Notes under the pieces: model-generated
Told to the model about the DNA's origin: nothing
The model's database searches: none
The model's input: only the letters and a program-made list of their open reading frames with translations
Assembly (NCBI RefSeq): GCF_017315725.1
Contig: NZ_JAFLRG010000002.1
Location: forward strand, 1,178,001-1,242,000
Origin: Trinickia acidisoli
Lineage (GTDB): Bacteria > Pseudomonadota > Gammaproteobacteria > Burkholderiales > Burkholderiaceae
Length of the DNA stretch: 64,000 nucleotides
Reading direction: 5' to 3'
In this document: one piece after another, positions 21,467-30,578 of the stretch
Layout of the letters: the number at the start of each line of letters is the position of its first letter
Position numbering within the stretch: position 1 is the stretch's first letter
Position numbers and translations under genes: made by a program

Positions 21467-22630
21467 CTATTTGTCGACGATTAGATCACTGAGCGGTTTG
21501 CTGCAGCAAAGCAGCACCATTCCCTGGTCGATCTCGCGTTGCCGAATGCCGCCGTTATGGCGCATCTCCACTTGCCCGGAGACGAGCTTGACCTTGCAGG
21601 TGCCGCACATGCCTTGCGTGCACGACGCCGGCAGCCGCAGCCCGGCGCGTTTCGCCGCGTCGAGTACGTGCTCGTGCGCGCCGCACTCGATGTCGCGGCG
21701 CGTCTTCGTGAAGCTGACGGCGAATCGCGTTTCATCGTTCGTCTCGCCATCCGCCCCAACGCTATCGGCAAACGCGCCCGCGCCTTCGGATGCCGCAGCC
21801 CGATCCGCAGGCGGCAGCGCATCGAACGAAAAGCTTTCCTCGTGATAATGCGCACGATCGAAGCCCGCTTCGTCGAGCAGGTCGCGCACGGCCTTCATAT
21901 AGGGCGCGGGCCCGCACGTAAAGATCTCGCGTTCCATGAAATCCGGCGCGATCAACCGCAAGAGCGGGAGCGTCAAGAATCCGATGATGCCAGGCCAGTT
22001 CGTCCGCTGCCCGATGCGCTCGCACACGAACGATGTCCGAAAACGCTGCTGATTCGCGGCGATGAGATCGAGCTCGCGCGCGAAGATGATGTCGTCGGGC
22101 GTACGGGCGCTATGCACGAAGACAATGTCGCGATCCTCGCCTAGCTCGTGGTGCGAGCGGCTCATCGACATCAACGGCGTCATGCCGGAACCGGCCGACA
22201 AGAACAAATACTTACCGGCCGCATGTCGCGCACAGGTGAATTCCCCTGCCGGCCCGAGCACCCGCACCGCATCGCCCGCGCGCAGATGATCGTGCAGCCA
22301 GTTCGATACCTTGCCTCCCGGCACCCGCTTGACCGTGATCGAAATCGTATGAGGCCGCGTGGGCGCCGATGAGATCGTGTAGCACCGATTGATCGTCTCG
22401 CCGTCGATCTCGAGCTCGAGTGTGATGAACTGCCCTGGCTCGAACGCAAACGTGCGCCCGTCGCGCGACATGAAGAAAAAGCTCTTCACGTCGTGCGTTT
22501 CCTGCCGAACCTGGCAGCAGACCAGCATCTCCTCCGCGTCGCTCGTCCAAGGCGCGCCGAGCGCGCTCCAGAATGCGGGGCGCGTGAGGCGCCCGTCTTG
22601 CCGCTCGAATGTTGGCGCATCTCGCATCAT
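21467..22630 (-). CDS. gbcB: Glycine betaine monooxygenase reductase subunit
   Basis: 387 residues. It passes electrons from NAD(P)H to the Rieske oxygenase GbcA. The N-terminal half is a ferredoxin-reductase FAD/NAD module, with RCYTISSAPTR for flavin binding and LFLSAGSGMTPLMSM for the nucleotide. The C-terminal 90 residues are a plant-type 2Fe-2S domain with C-x4-C-x2-C (CTQGMCGTC) and a late cysteine pair (LLCC). It follows gbcA by 31 bases on the same strand. The slightly extended N-terminus compared with Pseudomonas GbcB is unremarkable. Confidence 0.93.
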   Translation of the reverse strand: MMRDAPTFERQDGRLTRPAFWSALGAPWTSDAEEMLVCCQVRQETHDVKSFFFMSRDGRTFAFEPGQFITLELEIDGETINRCYTISSAPTRPHTISITVKRVPGGKVSNWLHDHLRAGDAVRVLGPAGEFTCARHAAGKYLFLSAGSGMTPLMSMSRSHHELGEDRDIVFVHSARTPDDIIFARELDLIAANQQRFRTSFVCERIGQRTNWPGIIGFLTLPLLRLIAPDFMEREIFTCGPAPYMKAVRDLLDEAGFDRAHYHEESFSFDALPPADRAAASEGAGAFADSVGADGETNDETRFAVSFTKTRRDIECGAHEHVLDAAKRAGLRLPASCTQGMCGTCKVKLVSGQVEMRHNGGIRQREIDQGMVLLCCSKPLSDLIVDK

Positions 22631-22661
22631 CTTGTGCCTCGCCTATCGCTGACTCACCGGC

Positions 22662-23915
22662 TTAGGCGCCGACATGCGCGCTGACATGCGCACCGACGCG
22701 CCGGATGTACCAATCGCAAAACTTCTCGACGAGGCCTTCCGTGTAGGGCGAGTACGGGCCCGGCTCATAAGCGCTACTGCCCGCACCGCGCTGCGAGAAC
22801 TCGACGAGCGTGCGATCTTGCGCATTGGTCGCGTTCCAGACGGCCGTCAAGTTCGGGACATCGTAATCGACGCCTTCCACGGCATCCTTGTGAACCAACC
22901 ACTTCGTGCGCACGAGCGTCTTGCCGGCCGAGAGCGGGATCACGGAGAACGTCACGATGTGATCGCTCATGAAGTGATGCCAGGAATTGGGTTGCGTCCA
23001 GAACGAAAGCCCGCCCAAGTCGGCGCGCTCGAATTCGCCGAGCAACTTCTTCGACGCGACCTTCGCATCGAGCGTTTGCGACTCGCCGCTGCGATCGAGC
23101 GGCAAGCGTTGCGTGCGAAAACCCGTGACGTCGCTCAAGCGATCGATCTCGACCGATGGCAAGCTCATCGCCTCCCACTCGGCCTCGCGCTCGACGCAGG
23201 TGCGCTCGAACGCGGCCATCCCTTCGGCATTGGCCGGCGACGGCTGATAGCCGAAGCCGTATTCGTATAGCGAGATCGTCAGCTCGGGATGGTTCGCCAC
23301 GCAGTGGTAGCACTCGCGATTGTTTTCCATCGTGAGCTTCCAATTGCCTTCCTCGATGATGTCCACCTGCGCCGCAATCTTGCAGTTCGGCAGATCGTGC
23401 GGCAGTAGATAAGGCTCCATCGCGGCGCGCATCATCGCGAAATCGGTGGGCGCTTCGTCGGCGAGGCAAACGAAAATTAGGCCTCCTAAGCTTTCGACGT
23501 GAACCGACTTCAGGCTGTGCTTGCAGCGGTCGAACTTCTCGCCCATGTGTTCGGCGAACATCAGCGCGCCGCTGAGGTTGTAAGTCCAACTGTGATACGG
23601 ACAGACGATGTTGCCGACGGTCCCGCGCTCTTCGTTGCACAATCGCGCGCCCCGATGGCGACAAACGTTGTGGAAAGCTCGGATCGTCATATCGTCGTCA
23701 CGCACGATCAGCACCGATTCGCCGGCGAGTTCGACGGTCACATAATCACCGGGCTCGGGAATATCGGGCTCGACCGCGACGTGAATCCAGTGCTTGCGAA
23801 AAATCGCTTCCATATCGAGCGCGAAGATGTCCTCGCTGAGATAAAACGGCGCTTCCAGGCTATAGCCTTGTTTGCGCCGTTCGATGAGCGCGCGAATGTC
23901 TGCGGATACGGTCAT
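22662..23915 (-). CDS. gbcA: Glycine betaine monooxygenase, Rieske oxygenase subunit
   Basis: 417 residues. It demethylates glycine betaine to dimethylglycine, releasing formaldehyde. The Rieske domain shows C-x-H (CRHRG, near residue 87) and C-x2-H (CPYHSW) ligands. The catalytic domain carries NNRECYHCVANHPE, which supplies histidines for the mononuclear iron. It is paired with gbcB. Its 5' side is the 93-base gap after etfB, which holds a hairpin; transcription may start there or continue from the dgc-etf genes. Related enzymes act on stachydrine or carnitine, but the dgc/sox context supports betaine. Confidence 0.93.
   Translation of the reverse strand: MTVSADIRALIERRKQGYSLEAPFYLSEDIFALDMEAIFRKHWIHVAVEPDIPEPGDYVTVELAGESVLIVRDDDMTIRAFHNVCRHRGARLCNEERGTVGNIVCPYHSWTYNLSGALMFAEHMGEKFDRCKHSLKSVHVESLGGLIFVCLADEAPTDFAMMRAAMEPYLLPHDLPNCKIAAQVDIIEEGNWKLTMENNRECYHCVANHPELTISLYEYGFGYQPSPANAEGMAAFERTCVEREAEWEAMSLPSVEIDRLSDVTGFRTQRLPLDRSGESQTLDAKVASKKLLGEFERADLGGLSFWTQPNSWHHFMSDHIVTFSVIPLSAGKTLVRTKWLVHKDAVEGVDYDVPNLTAVWNATNAQDRTLVEFSQRGAGSSAYEPGPYSPYTEGLVEKFCDWYIRRVGAHVSAHVGA
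23477..23489. repeat. Copy of the TTAGGANTCCTAA near-palindrome
   Basis: TTAGGCCTCCTAA, one mismatch, inside gbcA, where the minus strand uses the rare codons TTA and CTA. See findings. Confidence 0.6.
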
Positions 23916-23961
23916 GTCTGCTCCGGATACTTATTGCTTACGTGCTAGTGCCAGTACGAGT

Positions 23962-23979
23962 GCTTGTCGAAAGACAAGC
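23962..23979 (-). other. Perfect hairpin in the etfB-gbcA gap
   Basis: GCTTGTC (23962-23968) and GACAAGC (23973-23979) with a 4-base loop lie about 47 bases upstream of gbcA. There is no T-run. It could be an operator (TGTCG-like half-sites overlap it), an RNA processing site, or an attenuator. The role is not established. Confidence 0.4.
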
Positions 23980-24008
23980 GTCGCCGATGCTCACGGTCCC
24001 CCGCGACT

Positions 24009-24794
24009 TCAGTAATCGACGAGTCGATGCTCGCGCAAATACCCAAGGATGGCTTGTGCTTTTTCGACCGAAGTCCCTTCAATTACGACGTTTCCGCCAC
24101 GGCTTTCCGTCGTCGTCGCGCTCTGCATCCGCGCGTGCCCCGAGCGCTTCTCGACGGCGGCGAGCTTGATCGGCTTGCGTTGAGCGGGCGCGATGCGCCA
24201 AGCGTCGACGTGCGCGTCGTGCGGCGCCCTCACGCGATGCGGCTCGACCGTTCCCGCCGCCGCACGCGCATAGGCGTAGCGCGGCGTGACGGCTGCTTGC
24301 GGATGCACCGCGACGACGGCAGGCAGCGCCGCCTCCACGCTGCGCCGAAACCCTTTCGGCAAGAATTGCGTAATGCGAATACGGTCGCTCTCTATGGCCA
24401 GGTCGAGCGCCGCATCGATCAGTGCATAGCCGAGTGCATCGGCCGCGCGATAAGGCAGCATGCCGGTGTCATACGCGCCCTCGGCACGCGTGCCGGTCAG
24501 CACGAGCGGCACGCCGCGCAGGCGCTCGGCCAGAACGGCCGCCGCGTCATCGTTGTCGCCGCATGTGAGCACATCGACGCGAGGCGCGCCGAGTGCGAGG
24601 TAATCGGTCAGCGCGAGGTTCGATCCATCGCCCGCGTGCAGCACTTCGAGTTGCGCACCATGCGCTTGCGCGAGCGTACGGGCGATCTCGAGCGCCACGG
24701 CATCGTTGCGGCTATAACAAGAAGCGCCGTTCACGCGATGGTGCGCCACCGAGACGAGTACCGCGATTCGATCCAGCTTCCCAAGTGCTTTCAT
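24009..24794 (-). CDS. etfB: Electron transfer flavoprotein beta subunit
   Basis: 261 residues. This is the smaller half of an ETF heterodimer that takes electrons from dimethylglycine dehydrogenase to the quinone pool. Its start overlaps the etfA stop as ATGA (24791-24794), showing tight coupling. The family pattern is diverged but recognisable: VAHHRVNGASC near the start, VLTGTRAEGAYDTGMLPY in the middle and the VEKRSG-like region. In Pseudomonas the dgcAB genes are likewise followed by a dedicated etf pair. A housekeeping ETF is presumably elsewhere. Confidence 0.85.
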   Translation of the reverse strand: MKALGKLDRIAVLVSVAHHRVNGASCYSRNDAVALEIARTLAQAHGAQLEVLHAGDGSNLALTDYLALGAPRVDVLTCGDNDDAAAVLAERLRGVPLVLTGTRAEGAYDTGMLPYRAADALGYALIDAALDLAIESDRIRITQFLPKGFRRSVEAALPAVVAVHPQAAVTPRYAYARAAAGTVEPHRVRAPHDAHVDAWRIAPAQRKPIKLAAVEKRSGHARMQSATTTESRGGNVVIEGTSVEKAQAILGYLREHRLVDY

Positions 24795-25978
24795 GCGGTG
24801 ACATCCTCACGAACGTTGGCGCCGGTCGCCGCCGCGACGGGCGCGTGATGCGCTTGCTTTGCCTCGTTGACCACGCTCGTCAACGCAGCCATCGCCGGCT
24901 GCGCATCGGCGATCACGGTCAGATTCGCACGCTTGGCGATCGGCGCGCTCGCGTCGAGATTGACGGCGATCACGTGTCGGCAATCCTTGATGCCCTGCAA
25001 GTGCTGAACGGCCCCTGAAATGCCGAAAGCGATGTAGACGCTGGCGTTCACGGTCTTGCCCGTTGCGCCGACCTGCTTGTCGCGCGTGAAATGGCCGTTG
25101 TCGACCGCGACACGGCTGGCCCCGACGGCGGCGCCGAGCACGCGCGCCAGCGCTTCGAACGCAGCGATGTCGGTCACGCCGTTGCCTGCGGAGATGATGA
25201 AGTCGGCCTCTTCGAGGGCCACTTGCGCCGCATCGAGTTGGGTTGTCCCACCGTCTCGGTATCGTGCAGGCGCGGCCGATGCAGCCGCTTCTTGACTCGT
25301 TTGCGGCAAGGCGATGCGCTCGCCCGCGCCGATGAACGGCAGCTTGGACGATACGGTCTCCGGATCGAGCAGGATCACGTCGGGCCATGCTCGCGAGGCA
25401 AGCGATCGCCCCGCGCCCGCATAGCATGCGACGTGCGCCGCATCGATCTCGACGACGTGCGTCGCAATACTCGCGTTGGCCTGCGCGGCATAGCGGCGCC
25501 CCACGTCGCCGTCTCCTGTCGCGTTATCGGGCAGCAAGACATGCGCAGGCGAAAACGCCGCCACGCATTCGCGCAATGCGGCCAGTGCCTGATCCGGCGC
25601 GAACACCGGCCGCGCGAGCGACGGCAATTCGACGACCTTGTCCGCGCCGAGCGCCGCGGCATCGTCGGTCAACTCGCCGAAGACGAGCAAGACGACTTCG
25701 GTTTTCGCATCGGCGACGATGGCGGCGGCGGCCACCGCCTGCCGCGCGTGTTCGTCGAGCGCGCCGCGATCGCTATGTGTCGCGACGAGCAGCGTACGGG
25801 TGCCGGCTTCGTAAGCGCGACGCGGCTTCGGTGCATCGGCGTGCGCGCTGCGCAGCGCCGCATGCGACGTCTGCGCTGCTCCATCGGCGACACGTTCATC
25901 GCCCAGCGTAATGCGCCTGAGCCCCGATGCGGCAATGATGAACGGCCGGCGCGGATCGATTCGTTTGACGGTTTTCAT
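24791..25978 (-). CDS. etfA: Electron transfer flavoprotein alpha subunit
   Basis: 395 residues, the FAD-binding half of the ETF. The C-terminal ETF-alpha signature is clear: GVTDIAAFEALARVLGA, KQVGATGKTVNASVYIAFGISGAVQHLQG and INLD-like AVNLDASAPI. The N-terminal 100 residues are less typical and include a poorly conserved arginine-rich segment. It starts 6 bases after the dgcB stop and overlaps etfB. Together with DgcA and DgcB it would accept dimethylglycine electrons. Confidence 0.9.
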   Translation of the reverse strand: MKTVKRIDPRRPFIIAASGLRRITLGDERVADGAAQTSHAALRSAHADAPKPRRAYEAGTRTLLVATHSDRGALDEHARQAVAAAAIVADAKTEVVLLVFGELTDDAAALGADKVVELPSLARPVFAPDQALAALRECVAAFSPAHVLLPDNATGDGDVGRRYAAQANASIATHVVEIDAAHVACYAGAGRSLASRAWPDVILLDPETVSSKLPFIGAGERIALPQTSQEAAASAAPARYRDGGTTQLDAAQVALEEADFIISAGNGVTDIAAFEALARVLGAAVGASRVAVDNGHFTRDKQVGATGKTVNASVYIAFGISGAVQHLQGIKDCRHVIAVNLDASAPIAKRANLTVIADAQPAMAALTSVVNEAKQAHHAPVAAATGANVREDVTA

Positions 25979-25984
25979 GACACC

Positions 25985-27895
25985 TCACTCCAGCGCGGCT
26001 GCAACGAGCTCGGCAACGTCGAGCACTTCGGGCCTGGGGCCCACCACGCCTTCGAGCATCGCCGTGCAGTTCGGGCAACCCACCGCCACGATGTCCGCTC
26101 CGACCGAGCGTGCATCGGCGATGCGGATGTCGGGAATCCGAGCTTTGCCGGGAATATCGGTCAACGGCGCGCCGCCGCCACCGCCGCAGCAGCGTCCGCG
26201 CATGCCGTGGCGCTCCATCTCGACGATCTCGATGCCGATCGATTTGAGCGCGCGGCGCGGCGCTTCGGTCTCGCCGTTGTAGCGGCCGAGGTAACAGGGA
26301 TCGTGATAGGTGATGCGCTTATCGGCCAATGCGGCCGACGCCTTCGGCAAGAGCCGGCCGGCCTGCATGAGTTCCGCCACGAAGCTCGTATGATGCTGCA
26401 CCTCGTAGCGTGCGCCGAATGCGCGGTATTCGTTGCGCAGGCTATGCATGACATGCGGGTCCGCCGTGACGATCCGCTTGAAGCTCAATGCACCGAGCGT
26501 CGCGATCATGCGCTCGGCCATGCGCCGGAACGTTGCTTCGTCACCGAGACGGCGGGCCACGTCGCCCGTGTCGGCTTCCGTACCGCCCAGCACGGCGAAG
26601 TCGACACCGGCCTTGTTCAATACCTTGACGAGCGCGCGCAGCGTACGTTGATAACGCATGTCGAACGCGCCTTCGCCCGCGATCAGCAGCACGTCCACCG
26701 CCAAGCCAGGCTGTGCGACGCGCGCATTCAGATCGACGGCCCAGTCGTAGCGCGCGGCGATGTCGTATCCGCCCGCGCTGCCCGTCTCGCGCAGATTCGC
26801 GAGGACTTCAGGCGCTTTCCCGGGGATATCGCCCTCCGTCAACGTGCGATGGCGCCGCATATCGACGATCGCATCGACGTGCTCGATCAGCATCGGACAC
26901 TCTTGGACACAGGCGCGGCACGTCGTGCACGACCAGATCGTGTCGGACTCGATCAAGCCCGACACGATCGGGCCGTTCGGCCCCCCGCCGTGCCGCCCAA
27001 GCACGATGCCCGGCGTCGGACTACCCGCATAAGCGCCATCGGTGCCGCCGACCATGCCGACGACGAGGTCTTGAATCAGCTTCTTCGGATTGAGCGGCTG
27101 CCCTGCCGCGAACGCCGGACAAGCCGCTTCGCATTTGCCGCATTGCACGCAAGCATCGAAGCTCAGCAGTTGATTCCAGCGAAACTCGGCGGGCTTGCCG
27201 ACGCCATAGTCGTTCGCTTCGAGCGCGGACGGTTTGAGCGCCGTGGGCGGTTGCGTGTCCCGGTCGCCGGCGCCGAAACGCTCTTGTCGCGGATGGAACG
27301 CGAGGTGAAGCAGCCCCGCCACCGCATGTTTCATCGGGCCGCCACGCGCGGCGCCGATCGTCATCGCGCCGGCGCCAATCGCGATCAACGCCGCGAACAC
27401 GAGCGCGAGTACCTGCGACGTAGCCGCGGCCGGCACGCCGCACAACAGCACCAAACCCAGCGCGAACGATCCGAGCAGCCAAGGCAACCTATTCCACGGC
27501 CCACGCGAAAGCCGCGCGGGCATCGCCTTCTCATCGCGTCGGCGGCGCCACACGAAGACGGCACCGATCAACATGACGAGTGCCGCTGCGACGATCAACC
27601 GGTCGATCCACGGCGAGTAGATCGCCAAGCCGTAATTGACGAAGACGAGCGCGAGTGCCGCGATCGCTCCGCCTGCCGTAGCCACGTGCGTCCGTGCGAT
27701 GTAGGGATCGCGAGCCACGACATGGTGCAAATCAACGAAATAACGCTTAGGAATCCTGAATAGATTCGTCCACTCGACGGCCGCGGGGGCAGCCGCGCGG
27801 CCAACGCGCCAATACGCCGCCCGCCGCGCCAGCGCGAACGCAAGGCCTGCGACCGAGAGCCACAGCAGAACCGTGATCAGAAACGCCGGGCTCAT
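25985..27895 (-). CDS. dgcB: Dimethylglycine demethylase Fe-S/membrane subunit
   Basis: About 636 residues. It has an N-terminal membrane domain (first helix at residues 5-25 and further helices to about 200), then two 4Fe-4S motifs (CVQCGKCEAACP and CTTCRACVQECP) and two CCG-type domains (HDPCYLGRYN and RCCGGGGG), as in HdrD/GlpC-like proteins. It partners DgcA. The ATG at 27895 lies 2 bases after the dgcA stop and has AAGGAC upstream; a TTG at 27913 is possible but less likely. A near-palindrome TTAGGAATCCTGA lies near the 5' end (27747-27759). Confidence 0.92.
   Translation of the reverse strand: MSPAFLITVLLWLSVAGLAFALARRAAYWRVGRAAAPAAVEWTNLFRIPKRYFVDLHHVVARDPYIARTHVATAGGAIAALALVFVNYGLAIYSPWIDRLIVAAALVMLIGAVFVWRRRRDEKAMPARLSRGPWNRLPWLLGSFALGLVLLCGVPAAATSQVLALVFAALIAIGAGAMTIGAARGGPMKHAVAGLLHLAFHPRQERFGAGDRDTQPPTALKPSALEANDYGVGKPAEFRWNQLLSFDACVQCGKCEAACPAFAAGQPLNPKKLIQDLVVGMVGGTDGAYAGSPTPGIVLGRHGGGPNGPIVSGLIESDTIWSCTTCRACVQECPMLIEHVDAIVDMRRHRTLTEGDIPGKAPEVLANLRETGSAGGYDIAARYDWAVDLNARVAQPGLAVDVLLIAGEGAFDMRYQRTLRALVKVLNKAGVDFAVLGGTEADTGDVARRLGDEATFRRMAERMIATLGALSFKRIVTADPHVMHSLRNEYRAFGARYEVQHHTSFVAELMQAGRLLPKASAALADKRITYHDPCYLGRYNGETEAPRRALKSIGIEIVEMERHGMRGRCCGGGGGAPLTDIPGKARIPDIRIADARSVGADIVAVGCPNCTAMLEGVVGPRPEVLDVAELVAAALE
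27747..27759. repeat. Copy of the TTAGGANTCCTAA near-palindrome
   Basis: TTAGGAATCCTGA, one mismatch, inside the 5' part of dgcB. A second, weaker copy (TTAGGAGTACTAC, 28106-28118) lies about 350 bases away in dgcA. See findings. Confidence 0.55.
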
Positions 27896-27897
27896 GA

Positions 27898-29961
27898 TTA
27901 GAAGTCCTTGCAAAGCCGCAGCGCGTCATAGATCGCACCGTGGATGTTGTGCATGGAGATGCAATCGCCGACGCGAAACAGCAGGAAGCGTCCATTGCCC
28001 AGCGTTTCCGACAGCGAGGGCTGCGGCTCGGCGGCAAACAGTTTCTGCACGTCGGTCTGCCCTCGATTCACCGATTCCGGCTTCAGCTTCCAGTAGAGCG
28101 AATCGTTAGGAGTACTACCGTTTTCGATCACGACTTGATCGACGGCGCGTTCTTCCTGCTCCTCCGTATACTCGTTGCGTAGCACGGCGATCTGTTTGCC
28201 GTCTTCCTCATACACACGGTCGAGCCAGTAGTTGGGCGTATGAACGACGCCCTGTGCATAGAGGCGACGATAGAAGATCGGGAACGTCGTGCCCCCGCAA
28301 TCGTCGGCGATCTTGACGTCGGGCGTCACGATCTCGACGCGCGAGCCGCGGCTCGCGATGAAATCGGCAACGCCCGCGCCCGCGTGCGTGCTGACCCCGT
28401 CGTAGACGAGCACGTTTTGCTTCGGCTCGACGCGGCCCGACAGAATGTCCCACGAACTGACTGCGAGCCCTTGCGAAACACCCCAGCCCGCGACCTGGTC
28501 GGAGAATGCGCGCCCGCCCGTGGCGAGCACGATGATGTCCGGCTTCTCCGCCATGATCGTCGTCACGTCAGCCTCGACGCCCAGACGCCGATCGACACCG
28601 AGACGTTTCGTTTCCATGTCGAACCAGCGCACGATGCCGGCCATCTGCTCGCGCTGCGGTGCCTTCGAAGCGAGTACGATCTGGCCGCCAACCTCACTGT
28701 GTTTCTCGAACAACACCACATCGTGGCCGCGTGAACGCGCCACGCGCGCCGCTTCCAAACCGGCGGGCCCGGCGCCAACCACAACGACCTTGCGCTTGGG
28801 CCCACGCGACTTTTCAATGACGTGCGGCATCGTCGCTTCGCGCGACGTCGCCGCGTTTTGCACGCACAGCACATCGAGGCCGTTGTACTGGCGGTCGATG
28901 CAATAATTCGCGCCCACACACTGCTTGATTTCGTCTTCCCGACCGTCGCGGATCTTGATGACCATGTGCGGATCGGCGATTTGCGCCCGCGTCATACCAA
29001 CGAGATCGATCATCCCCGAAGCGAGCAGGCGTTCGGCCTGGCCCGCATCGCGAATGCTCTGCGCGTGCATGACGGGAAGCTTGACGACGGATTTGATGCC
29101 GGCGGCCAGATGAACGAACGGCTCGGGCGGCAATGCCATCGGCGGCATGCAATTCGCCAATGTGTTGTGCGTATCGGCGCCCGAGCCGATTACGCCGAGG
29201 TAGTCGATGAGGCCCGTCTCCGACATCGCATGCGCAATCTCCTTGAGTTGCTCGTGATCGAGGCCGTCCTCATGGAATTCATCGCCGCACATGCGAAGGC
29301 CGACGACGAAATCGGGCCCTACCGCCTCGCGCACCGCCGTCAGCACTTCGACGCCGAAACGCAGGCGATTGGCGAGGCTGCCGCCCCATTCGTCGGTACG
29401 AAAATTCGTGCGCGGGCTCCAGAACTGATCGATCAAGTGCTGATGAGCGGCCGAGATTTCAATGCCGTCCATGCCCGCCTGCCGCACGCGCCTGGCCGCA
29501 GCCGCGAAATCGCCGATGATGCGGCGGATTTCCTCGACCTCGATCGTCTTTGCGTTGCCGCGGTGCACGGGCTCGCGCACGCCCGACGGCGTCATCAAAT
29601 GCGGCCAATGCTCGCCGTGAAACGCCGAGCGGCGACCCATGTGCGTCGCCTGAATCATGATCTTCGCGCCATGCCGATGCATCGCTTCGGTGAGCCGATT
29701 GAGCGGATCGATGACGCGATCGGTCGACAGGTTCACCGACTTCCACCACCCTTGCGGGCTGTCGATCGACACGGGGCTCGAGCCGCCGCACACCGCCAAG
29801 CCCACGCCGCCCTTCGCCTTCTCCTCGTAGTACCGGATATACCGATCCCCGGGCAATCCGCCCGGCTCCGCATAGACTTCCGCGTGCGCCGTGCTGACGA
29901 TGCGGTTGCGCAGCGTCAGCTTATTCAGCGTCATCGGTTTGAACAGATGGGGGTAGCGCAT
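27898..29961 (-). CDS. dgcA: Dimethylglycine demethylase flavoprotein subunit
   Basis: 687 residues of the trimethylamine dehydrogenase/old yellow enzyme type. An N-terminal FMN TIM barrel (residues 1-340) is followed by an Fe-S motif near 345-365 and two nucleotide-binding domains (VVVVGAGPAGLEAARVA near 395). It oxidises dimethylglycine to sarcosine. The Fe-S motif reads CVGANYC followed by 11 residues and a cysteine, so alanine replaces one of the four cysteines of TMADH. This may be a property of the DgcA subfamily. It is followed by dgcB and preceded by the DUF5943 gene. Confidence 0.92.
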   Translation of the reverse strand: MRYPHLFKPMTLNKLTLRNRIVSTAHAEVYAEPGGLPGDRYIRYYEEKAKGGVGLAVCGGSSPVSIDSPQGWWKSVNLSTDRVIDPLNRLTEAMHRHGAKIMIQATHMGRRSAFHGEHWPHLMTPSGVREPVHRGNAKTIEVEEIRRIIGDFAAAARRVRQAGMDGIEISAAHQHLIDQFWSPRTNFRTDEWGGSLANRLRFGVEVLTAVREAVGPDFVVGLRMCGDEFHEDGLDHEQLKEIAHAMSETGLIDYLGVIGSGADTHNTLANCMPPMALPPEPFVHLAAGIKSVVKLPVMHAQSIRDAGQAERLLASGMIDLVGMTRAQIADPHMVIKIRDGREDEIKQCVGANYCIDRQYNGLDVLCVQNAATSREATMPHVIEKSRGPKRKVVVVGAGPAGLEAARVARSRGHDVVLFEKHSEVGGQIVLASKAPQREQMAGIVRWFDMETKRLGVDRRLGVEADVTTIMAEKPDIIVLATGGRAFSDQVAGWGVSQGLAVSSWDILSGRVEPKQNVLVYDGVSTHAGAGVADFIASRGSRVEIVTPDVKIADDCGGTTFPIFYRRLYAQGVVHTPNYWLDRVYEEDGKQIAVLRNEYTEEQEERAVDQVVIENGSTPNDSLYWKLKPESVNRGQTDVQKLFAAEPQPSLSETLGNGRFLLFRVGDCISMHNIHGAIYDALRLCKDF

Positions 29962-30015
29962 GTCGATCGACCTCGAACGTATTCTTTGACGAGCCTTGTT
30001 GCTTTGCTTCCGTTG

Positions 30016-30549
30016 CTAGTTCGCAAGCGGTGACACTTCGAACACGCAGTACGCATGGCCTTCGCCCGCGCATTGCGTCTCTTTCGATTGCGAGCGGGGG
30101 CCCGGCTTTCCACCGGTATTCGTATCGTTGACCCAATCCATCGCACCGGCGAACCAGCCGGCGAACATGTAGCAAAGCTTGCCTTCCTTGCCGGGCTGAG
30201 CCAGGACGAACGACGAATGGCGCAGCTCGATGCGCGCGTGCGCGCGCGCCGGGTCCGCTTCGGCGATCTTGAACAACCCCCATCCTCGCTGCGACAGACG
30301 CTTCAGATAGTGTTCGAAGACAGCCATACCACTGAGCCCATGCTGCTTCGCCTCCTTGTCGCACCAGTGATAGGCCGACTTATGACCCGCGCGGTAAAGA
30401 ATCTCGGCGTAAGCGTCACGCCCGAGCGCCTCTTCCACGGCAACGTGGTTGTTCGTGAAGAAATGGCGCGGTACGTAAAGCATCGCGAGCGCGTCGGTCG
30501 TCCATACGCCGGTATCGGGATCGACGTCGAGCGGAATTTGCGGTTGCAT
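30016..30549 (-). CDS. DUF5943 / V4R-like protein of the dgc operon
   Basis: A 177-residue soluble protein of unknown role that accompanies dgcAB in Pseudomonas (the PA5397 position) as it does here. Its C-terminal half ends in C-x-G-x-G-x-x-Y-C-x-F-x-V, which resembles V4R domains that bind small hydrophobic or metal ligands. An N-terminal segment has RHFFTNNHVAVEEALG. It sits between the M19-like gene (29 bases away) and dgcA (54 bases away), so co-transcription is likely. Function is not assigned; a chaperone or sensor role for Dgc assembly would be speculation. Confidence 0.8.
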   Translation of the reverse strand: MQPQIPLDVDPDTGVWTTDALAMLYVPRHFFTNNHVAVEEALGRDAYAEILYRAGHKSAYHWCDKEAKQHGLSGMAVFEHYLKRLSQRGWGLFKIAEADPARAHARIELRHSSFVLAQPGKEGKLCYMFAGWFAGAMDWVNDTNTGGKPGPRSQSKETQCAGEGHAYCVFEVSPLAN

Positions 30550-30578
30550 GAAAAGGTCCCTCGTTCAAAGACAGCGCG

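Noticed and set aside
25091..27763. 890-residue open frame on the plus strand
   Set aside because: It is antisense to etfA and dgcB, which have clear domain motifs. Such long antisense frames are common in high-G+C genes, and the translation is rich in Arg, His and Asp with no recognisable family.
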